A stretch of 64,000 bases of DNA, from NCBI GenBank assembly GCA_017302015.1, contig JAFLEE010000015.1, forward strand, positions 16,176 to 80,175. The letters run 5' to 3'. The notes under the pieces were generated by a model. It made no database searches, was not told where the DNA came from, and saw only the letters and a program-made list of their open reading frames with translations. The DNA comes from Spirochaetota bacterium. Its GTDB lineage: Bacteria; Spirochaetota; UBA12135; COTS27; JAFLEE01. Shown here one piece after another: positions 27,530-33,819 of this stretch; positions within the stretch are counted from its first letter, which is position 1; each line of letters starts with the position of its first letter. The position numbers and the translations under genes are program-made.

Positions 27530-28701
27530 AACCGCTTCCCGCCGCGGCCCTCCTCGCCCTCCTCCTCGGCTTCGTCGCCCCGTTGCGGGCCGCGCCCGCC
27601 TCCCTCCTCCAGCGGGCGCTCCGGGACCTGGATAAATCGTGGCTCAACGCCGATGGGGAGTTCTCCATGCGGCTCAACATGCACCAGGACGCCTGGCAGG
27701 CCCTCCACTTCACCGACCACCTCGTGGATCCCGTCTACGAGGCCGCGGCCTTCCTGCCCTTCCTCTCCACCACCCCGTTCTTCTCCGTGCGCACCGACCT
27801 CAAGTTCACCCCCGTGAAGGGCTTCCGCGTCTCGCTTTGGTACGATGTCCTGCCGCAATCGGGGCCGAATCTCCAGCAGAATACCCTTTCCTATACGGCC
27901 ATCGCGCCGGACACCGGCGTCTACCCCTTGGGAAGCCTGGCGGGAAACCTTCTCCTGTGGAAATACAACCGGGGCGGGGTGAGCGTCGCCGCCACCCTCG
28001 GCGACTCCTTCACCGTGACCCTGTCCGCCGTCGACCACACCGAGGAGATCACCGGCACGGCCAATAATTTCAGCACCCTCGGGCGGCCCTTCGACGCCTT
28101 CGCCGGCGCCCTCTCCAATCAGTTCCAGAACCGCACGACCTACCGCTTCACCGACCAGGAACTCCACCTCGAGATCCGCCCCCTCAAGACGCTGCCCGTG
28201 GCCCCGAGCTTCAAACTCAGCGCCATCCAGACCTCCTTCGAGTACATCAAACTCGCCAACCCGACCACGGTGATGATCGACCCCTATTCGGGAGGGGCGG
28301 GCTATAACGACCAGATCGGTTGGGAACAGAAGAAACTCGTGCCGACCTTCAACGGCACGCTGCGTATCCAACCCATGAACCCCTGGTGGTTCCAGATCGG
28401 CTATTCCATGACGTGGTTCTCCCCGGGCCTCGACACCAGTTTCGCCGACCCCGCGACCTACGATAACCTGCGCAACGCCCTCACCCTCGACGCCGAGGTC
28501 ACGGTGCACAAGCGCCTGCGCGTTCAGGTGGGCTACCGCTTCGATTGGTTCCAGTACCTCCAGCCCGGCTATTCCGCGTGGCGCACCTATCCCTGGGGCG
28601 CCCCCTACGATGTGCTCCTCACCCAGCCATTGGACAAGACGCTCTTGGGCGAGCGCAACCAGAACCGCTCCAGCGCCTATTTCGGCTTCGTGTTCCGGTA
28701 A
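27526..28701 (+). CDS. Putative outer-membrane beta-barrel protein
   Basis: Exported protein of 391 aa from a GTG that overlaps the preceding stop (GTGA again). Signal peptide: PAAALLALLLGFVAPLRA. The mature part has about 12-14 amphipathic strands with Tyr/Phe/Trp at strand ends (FRVSLWYDVLPQSG; LRVQVGYRFDWFQY) and closes with SSAYFGFVFR, a typical C-terminal barrel strand ending in aromatic plus basic residues. No family recognised. Its place after the PorV-like gene makes it the second barrel of the module. The upstream in-frame codons belong to the preceding gene read in a shifted frame. Confidence 0.6.
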   Translation: MKPLPAAALLALLLGFVAPLRAAPASLLQRALRDLDKSWLNADGEFSMRLNMHQDAWQALHFTDHLVDPVYEAAAFLPFLSTTPFFSVRTDLKFTPVKGFRVSLWYDVLPQSGPNLQQNTLSYTAIAPDTGVYPLGSLAGNLLLWKYNRGGVSVAATLGDSFTVTLSAVDHTEEITGTANNFSTLGRPFDAFAGALSNQFQNRTTYRFTDQELHLEIRPLKTLPVAPSFKLSAIQTSFEYIKLANPTTVMIDPYSGGAGYNDQIGWEQKKLVPTFNGTLRIQPMNPWWFQIGYSMTWFSPGLDTSFADPATYDNLRNALTLDAEVTVHKRLRVQVGYRFDWFQYLQPGYSAWRTYPWGAPYDVLLTQPLDKTLLGERNQNRSSAYFGFVFR

Positions 28702-28756
28702 CCGGGGAAGGTCCGCCGATGGAAACGACGCCGCACCCGCCCGTCCGGGATGCTCG

Positions 28757-29066
28757 ATGAGGTCCCGGGGGATCCTCCTCGCCGCCGCGGCGATTTTTTT
28801 CGCCCTTGCGACCGCGCGGCTGTCCGCCCAGGCCGTTCCTCCCGGAACCGGCGCGCGGTGGGTCGACACCGATGGCGACGGGATCCCCGACGAATGGGAG
28901 CGGCACAAGTACCCCACCAGCCCGACCGCGAGGGAGACCGGGGGCGACCGCCGATTTCGCCGCTATGCAGGCCGGGGTCGAATACCGCCTCTCGAGCGCC
29001 GTCCCCGTAGGAGAGTATACCTGGGAGTTCCGGCGCCCCGTGGCCATCCGCAAGGAAGCGCCCTAA
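28757..29066 (+). pseudogene. Small secreted protein with one calcium-binding DxDxDG repeat, frameshifted
   Basis: The signal peptide (RGILLAAAAIFFALATARLS) and the calcium-type motif DTDGDGIPDEWER are in one frame; the tail FAAMQAGVEYRLSSAVPVGE continues in another. Dropping one base from the five-G run at 28940-28944 joins them into a 102-aa protein (PTARETGATADFAAMQAG), and 310 minus 1 is divisible by three. Without the correction the first frame ends in Arg-rich nonsense. Thrombospondin type-3-like motifs of this kind bind calcium in secreted proteins. It closes the surface operon, 55 bp after the second barrel. Small size makes this less certain than its neighbours. Confidence 0.5.
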
Positions 29067-29153
29067 ACCCGGGTCGCACACGGCTGAAACCATTTGAAAG
29101 AAAGACCGCCTCCGTGTATCCTTAAGGATCCCGGGGCGCCCACCCCGCACCCC

Positions 29154-32012
29154 ATGCGCCTGCGTACCCCCCTCCCCGCCCCGCTCCACCCATTGGCCGC
29201 CCGTCTCGGGGTGCCCCCCGAATCGCCGGCTCTTTGCATGCTCAGCGACTTTACCCTCGACGGGCGCATCGAATCCCAGTACCTCCTCGCCGCCCCCGGC
29301 CGTCTTCTCGTCCTCGCCGAATCCACGCCCGACGGCGCCCTCATCGATCTCGATCTCAACGACACCCAGGAGTTCCGCTGCATCCCGGTGGTCGGCTCCG
29401 GGCTCCTCCAGATCAAGACCGAGGGGGCGTGGATCGATCTGGTGCGCTACGGCACCGCCCATAAGTACCATTTCCACCGGCTCTCGCGCCGCCTGGGCCA
29501 ATTGGCCAAGGGCGAGACGCTCACCCTGGTGGACGAGGACGAGATCGACCCCTGCCGTTGCCCGAGCTGCGGCCTCATGCGCGAGAACGCGGGAGAGACC
29601 TGCCCCCGCTGCATCGACCGGCGCCTGGTGTTCCGGCGCATCCTTCAGATGGTGAAGCCGTACTGGCCCGCCGCGCTCATCGTCCTGACCCTCATGCTCA
29701 TCGGGGTCACCCTCGACATCGTATCGCCGCTGCTCACCAAGTTCCTCATCGACGATGTGCTCAAGCCGGTGAACCCGGACGCCGTGCGTATGGCGCCGCT
29801 GCTCAATATCCCCCTAGCGGTGGCCCACCTTCTCCCCGGCGTGGTGATGGTGCTGGCGAGCGTCCAGATCCTGCGCACCCTGGTGAACATCTTCAACGGC
29901 CGCCTCGCCACCCGCGTCGGCACGGCCCTCACCCGCGACATCCGCGGCCGCATGGTGGAGCACCTGGAGAAACTCTCCCTGGCCTATTACGACCGCCAGC
30001 AGATCGGCTCATTGGTCACCCGGGTCGCCCACGACACCGACGCCGTGCAGGGGTTCATGTCCCAGCTCTCCGGCGGCTTCCTGCTCCAGATCCTCATGGT
30101 CGCCCTCAGCGTGGGGATGATGTTCCACCTCGAACCGCGCCTGGCCGTCTGGACCCTGGTGCCCGCGCCCTTCGTGCTCCTGGGCACCCTCATCTTCACC
30201 CGCTACGTGCAGCCTCTCTACCGGCGCCTGTGGGACCGCTCCAGCAAGCAGGCGGGCATGCTCAGCGGCCTCCTCTCGGGCATCCGCGTCATCAAATCCT
30301 TCGCCCAGGAGGACCGGGAACTCGAGCGCTTCCAGGCCCATAGCGGCGCGCTTCGCTCCATGCAGGTGCGCCTCGACATGGCGGCCGGCACCTTCTTCCC
30401 GGCCATGGGCCTGCTCTTCCAGGTGGGCGGCTGGATCATCTGGTACGTGGGCGGCCACGCGGTGCTCGGGGGGACGCTCAGCCTGGGCACCCTCATGGCG
30501 TTCCTGGGCTACCTGTGGATGTTCTACGGGCCGCTGTCGCAGCTCACCAACCTCTCCAATTGGGTCACCCAATTCTCGGTGCAGATGCACCGCATCTTCG
30601 AGGTGCTCGACACGCCCATCATCGTCGCCGACGCCGCCGAACCGGTCCGCCTCCCCCAGATGAAGGGAGACATCTCCTTCCTCGACGTGTCCTTCGGCTA
30701 CGTCCGCCAGCAGCCCATCCTGAAGGAAGTCACCCTCGAGATCAAGGCCGGCCAGCGCATCGGCGTGGTGGGGCGCAGCGGCTCGGGGAAGACCACCCTC
30801 ATCAACCTCCTCATGCGCTTCTACGACGTCGAGGAGGGCGAGGTGCGCATCGACGGGGTCGACCTTCGCGCCATCGCCCGGGCCGATATCCACCGCCAGG
30901 TGGGCGTCGTCCTCCAGGAGCCCTTCCTCTTCCGCGGCACGATCTGGGAGAACCTCGTCTACGGCCGCACCGACGCCGACACCGAGCGCGTCATCGCGGC
31001 CGCCAAGGCCGGCAATTGCCACGACTTCATCATGAAGCAGCTCCACGCCTACGACACCTGGGTGGGGGAGCGCGGCTCGGGCCTCTCGGGCGGCGAACGC
31101 CAACGCCTCTCCATCGCCCGGGCCCTCCTGTGCGAACCGCGCATCCTCATCCTCGACGAGGCCACCTCCAGCGTCGACAGCGAAAGCGAGCTCCAGATCC
31201 AGCAGGCCCTGGGCGAACTCACCAAGGGGCGCACCAGCATCATCATCGCCCACCGCCTGACGACGCTGCGGACCTGCGACGCCATCATGGTCATGGACGA
31301 CGGGCGCATGGTGGAATCGGGCACCCACGACGACCTCATGCGCAAGGACGGCCGCTACGCCCGCATGGTGAAGATCCAGGGCACGCTCAACCCCAAGGCC
31401 AACGTCGACGACGTCATCCTCCAGGACGAGGAGAACAAGCGCCAGCGCCAGATCCTCGACGAATCCTACGCGGTCAAGGAGGGGATGCTCCCCCCCGTGG
31501 GCGGGCACCGGGTGCGCTGGCTCGATCCCTCCAACGCGACCATCCGCCGGGACGCCCGAGGGGCCCTCGTCGTCGCCGCCCGGGGCGAGGCCGAGCATCC
31601 GGGGGTCTTCGCGCTGCGCATCATCCCCGTGCAGCACGCCGAGCGCTACATCAGCCTGCGCAATTACGACGGCGAGAACCGGGAGCAGGAAGTCGGCGTC
31701 TTGCGAGCGCTCTCCGATTGGCCCGCCGAGACCCAAGAGGTGCTGCGCGCCGCCCTCGGCCGCCGCTATTTCGTCTACATCGTCACCGGCGTGAAGCGCG
31801 TCGAGCAATTCCAGAATTTCCTGGCCTTCGAGATCGAGACCGACCACGGCCCCAAGAACTTCATCACCCGCTACGCCGGCGCCACGGCCATCGAGTTCGG
31901 CACCGGCGGCAAGATGCTCATCGACGTCGAGGACAACCGCTACCTCATCCCCGAGGTGGCGAAACTGCCGCTCCGGGACCGCATGGTGTTCGAACGCTAT
32001 ATCTATTGGTGA
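29154..32012 (+). CDS. ABC exporter (fused permease-ATPase) with N-terminal Cys cluster and C-terminal DUF1854-like domain
   Basis: Inner-membrane half-transporter of 952 aa. Residues 1-130 form a beta-rich domain; C134, C136, C139 and a CPRC pair near 150 make a zinc-ribbon-like knuckle. Six membrane helices span about 165-470. The nucleotide-binding domain has Walker A GRSGSGKTT (540-548), signature LSGGERQRLS and Walker B ILILDEATSS. After about residue 780 comes a DUF1854-like domain (ERYISLRNYDGENREQEVGV; IPEVAKLPLRDRMVFERYIY). This architecture is known from exporters in cyanophycin and related settings; the cargo here is unknown. No accessory gene adjoins it. The ATG chosen begins the protein-like sequence. 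Confidence 0.88.
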   Translation: MRLRTPLPAPLHPLAARLGVPPESPALCMLSDFTLDGRIESQYLLAAPGRLLVLAESTPDGALIDLDLNDTQEFRCIPVVGSGLLQIKTEGAWIDLVRYGTAHKYHFHRLSRRLGQLAKGETLTLVDEDEIDPCRCPSCGLMRENAGETCPRCIDRRLVFRRILQMVKPYWPAALIVLTLMLIGVTLDIVSPLLTKFLIDDVLKPVNPDAVRMAPLLNIPLAVAHLLPGVVMVLASVQILRTLVNIFNGRLATRVGTALTRDIRGRMVEHLEKLSLAYYDRQQIGSLVTRVAHDTDAVQGFMSQLSGGFLLQILMVALSVGMMFHLEPRLAVWTLVPAPFVLLGTLIFTRYVQPLYRRLWDRSSKQAGMLSGLLSGIRVIKSFAQEDRELERFQAHSGALRSMQVRLDMAAGTFFPAMGLLFQVGGWIIWYVGGHAVLGGTLSLGTLMAFLGYLWMFYGPLSQLTNLSNWVTQFSVQMHRIFEVLDTPIIVADAAEPVRLPQMKGDISFLDVSFGYVRQQPILKEVTLEIKAGQRIGVVGRSGSGKTTLINLLMRFYDVEEGEVRIDGVDLRAIARADIHRQVGVVLQEPFLFRGTIWENLVYGRTDADTERVIAAAKAGNCHDFIMKQLHAYDTWVGERGSGLSGGERQRLSIARALLCEPRILILDEATSSVDSESELQIQQALGELTKGRTSIIIAHRLTTLRTCDAIMVMDDGRMVESGTHDDLMRKDGRYARMVKIQGTLNPKANVDDVILQDEENKRQRQILDESYAVKEGMLPPVGGHRVRWLDPSNATIRRDARGALVVAARGEAEHPGVFALRIIPVQHAERYISLRNYDGENREQEVGVLRALSDWPAETQEVLRAALGRRYFVYIVTGVKRVEQFQNFLAFEIETDHGPKNFITRYAGATAIEFGTGGKMLIDVEDNRYLIPEVAKLPLRDRMVFERYIYW

Positions 32013-32107
32013 AGCGGCTACCGGGCGGCGGTCCTTGAGGGCGTTCAAATGGGCGGACCCAGGCTCGGCGCACCCTGGCGGCCCGACCCGCTCTTCTGGT
32101 CGATAAA

Positions 32108-32113
32108 AGAAGG
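32108..32113 (+). promoter_or_regulatory. Shine-Dalgarno AGAAGG preceding an ATT codon
   Basis: AGAAGG lies 6 nt before ATT at 32120, which opens the signal peptide of the esterase. It decides the proposed non-standard start. Confidence 0.35.
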
Positions 32114-32119
32114 CCCCCG

Positions 32120-33064
32120 ATTCGCATCCGCCACCGTCCCCCGTTTTTTTTCATCCTTTTCCTGACGGCGACCCAACTGAGCGGCGCGACTCAAGGCGCT
32201 TCTGCTCCCCTCCCCGCCTCCCAGGCGGCGGCCCCATGGGTCACCGAGGAGATCCGAGCGACCCGGGTCGAATACCGCATCTTCCCGAGCGTGGCGGCCA
32301 AATCACCGGTCAGTTACCATATCTACCTCCCCGACATCTATCACAAAGAAACGCTGCGCCGCTTCCCGGTCTTGTATTGGCTCCACGGCACCGGCGGCGG
32401 CCTCCCCGGCATCGCAAAACTCGCGGCCTTCTTCGATGACGCGATCCGCGCGGGCAAGACGCCCGCCATGCTCGTCGTCTTCGCCAATGGACTCGCGACC
32501 AGCCTGTGGTGCGATTCCAAGGACGGTTCGGTGCCGATGGAGTCCGTAGTGGTGGAAGAACTCGTTCCCCACGTCGACGCGACCACCCGCACCCGCGCCG
32601 ATCGCGGAGGACGGCTGATCGAAGGCTTCAGCATGGGCGGCTACGGTGCGGCGCGCCTGGGGCTCAAATACCCCGGCGTGTTCGGCGCTATCTCGATCCT
32701 CGCCGGAGGACCGCTGGATCCGGAGTTCAGGGGCCCGAAGGCGCTTTCCGATCCCGCGCTCCGCGAGCGCATCCTACGGACCGTTTTCAGCGGCGATCTC
32801 GAGGCCTTCAAGGCCCAGAGCCCGTGGGTCTTGGCGGCGCGTTACGGCGCCACCGCCCACGGCAGAACGCCGATACGGATTGCGATCGGATCCCTCGACT
32901 TCACCCTCGGCGACAACCGGAATTTTTCCGGGCGCCTCGACGCCTTGAGCATCCCCCACACTTTTTCCGTCGTCCCGGACGTGGGCCATGACTCCCTATC
33001 GCTTATGCGGGGGCTCGGGGAATCCAATTGGGCCTTCTACCGCGAAGTTTTCGGGTTCCAATAA
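32120..33064 (+). CDS. Secreted esterase D/putative esterase-type alpha/beta hydrolase, possible AUU start
   Basis: Alpha/beta hydrolase of about 314 aa. Visible motifs are SYHIYLPDIYHKETLRRFPV, LYWLHGTGGG (oxyanion HG), the nucleophile elbow GFSMGGYGAAR (Ser), and a late Asp/His region (GSLDFTLGDN; VPDVGHDSLSLM). The usual first codon candidate, a GTG at 32291, would remove the first ~57 residues. In frame upstream is a clear signal peptide (RIRHRPPFFFILFLTATQLS), yet no ATG, GTG or TTG precedes it. An ATT at 32120 sits 6 nt after AGAAGG (32108-32113), so an AUU start is my best model. A CTG at 32096 and a T8-run frameshift near 32144 are alternatives. Confidence 0.7.
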   Translation: MRIRHRPPFFFILFLTATQLSGATQGASAPLPASQAAAPWVTEEIRATRVEYRIFPSVAAKSPVSYHIYLPDIYHKETLRRFPVLYWLHGTGGGLPGIAKLAAFFDDAIRAGKTPAMLVVFANGLATSLWCDSKDGSVPMESVVVEELVPHVDATTRTRADRGGRLIEGFSMGGYGAARLGLKYPGVFGAISILAGGPLDPEFRGPKALSDPALRERILRTVFSGDLEAFKAQSPWVLAARYGATAHGRTPIRIAIGSLDFTLGDNRNFSGRLDALSIPHTFSVVPDVGHDSLSLMRGLGESNWAFYREVFGFQ

Positions 33065-33123
33065 CCAAGAGCCCGAGGGCGCCGAAGGCCACGCGCTTTC
33101 CTGATGAAGGGCGCTTGTTCGGG

Positions 33124-33341
33124 GGATCCCCAACGATTCGACCAAACTTTCCCCGCCCACAAGATTTTTTTCCGGGATTTCTAAGGAGGCTCCACGTCGG
33201 ATGACTGGACGAGCTCCGGAGTTCTTGGCGAATCGCTTCCGCGCCGGAACGCCCATGCGCCGCCGCGAAAACCGTATCGGATGGAATCCATTCGCACATC
33301 GAAGGTTCTAAGTCGGTTTAATTCATCCGCCAAAGAAAAGA
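33124..33341. repeat. Degenerate copy 0 of the ~214-bp tandem repeat
   Basis: By eye this stretch aligns with the two better copies that follow: it shares GGATCCCC..GATTCGACC near its start, CGCGAAAACCGTATCGG in the centre and TTTAATTCATCCGCC near its end. It is clearly more diverged, and its ends are approximate. Confidence 0.55.
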
Positions 33342-33555
33342 GATTCCCCGGCGACCCGATGGTTTGCCAAATCCTCCCCCCCCTATAGAAATGCGTAAGC
33401 GTTTCACGTCGGGGTCGACGCAGGTGCCCGTGATCCCGCGCGGGGGAATCGGTCCGCGGAGGAGCGCCTAAGCGCCACCGCAAAACCGCATCGGCCAAAA
33501 CCAGCAGGCGCTTCGAGCGCTCCGGAGCGGATCGATTCCCCTGCGCAGGAGAAGG
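33342..33555. repeat. Copy 1 of the ~214-bp tandem repeat
   Basis: 214 bp starting GATTCCCCGGCGACCCGATG. Nearly identical to copy 2 over its whole length. It contains no convincing gene: the open frames through it are Arg/Pro-rich and change with the repeat. It includes a long imperfect hairpin (33438-33546). Confidence 0.9.
33438..33546. other. Long imperfect hairpin inside repeat copy 1
   Basis: The outer arms 33438-33455 and 33529-33546 pair over all 18 positions if two G-U pairs are allowed. Inner arms GGAGCGC/GCGCTCC and AAGCGCC/GGCGCTT continue the stem, leaving a loop of about 30 nt. Confidence 0.7.
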
Positions 33556-33767
33556 GATTCCCCGGCGACCCGATGGTTTAACAAATCCTCCCCCCCATAG
33601 AAATGCGTAAGCGTTTCACGTCGGGGTCAACGCGGGTGCCCGTGATCCCGCGCGGGTGAAACGATCCGCGGAGGAGCGCCTAAGCGCCACCGCAAAACCG
33701 CATCGGCATAAACCCGCAGGCGCTTCGAGCGCTCCGGAGCGGATCGATTCACCCGCGCTGGAGAAGG
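33556..33767. repeat. Copy 2 of the ~214-bp tandem repeat
   Basis: 212 bp, same layout as copy 1. The differences are scattered, and several fall in the stem at positions that keep pairing. Confidence 0.9.
33650..33758. other. Long imperfect hairpin inside repeat copy 2
   Basis: Outer arms 33650-33667 and 33741-33758 pair at 17 of 18 positions. Compared with copy 1, one G-C pair has become U-A through changes in both arms, which is a compensatory substitution. Confidence 0.7.
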
Positions 33768-33805
33768 GATTCCCCGGCGATCCGATGGTTTGTAAAAATC
33801 CTGAC
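33768..33805. repeat. Truncated copy 3 of the tandem repeat
   Basis: About 38 bp repeat the unit start (GATTCCCCGGCGATCCGATG) and then diverge, just before the stop codon of the dehydrogenase gene at 33820. Confidence 0.75.
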
Positions 33806-33819
33806 AACAGAGCGGAGCG

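Noticed and set aside
22797..29066. Type IX secretion system
   Set aside because: A PorV-like barrel is present, but no gliding or secretion core genes and no recognisable type IX C-terminal sorting domain occur in the window.
33124..33805. Integron attC array
   Set aside because: The units are palindromic and of similar size, but I see no GTTRRRY/RYYYAAC core pairs and no integron integrase, and the units do not flank gene cassettes.
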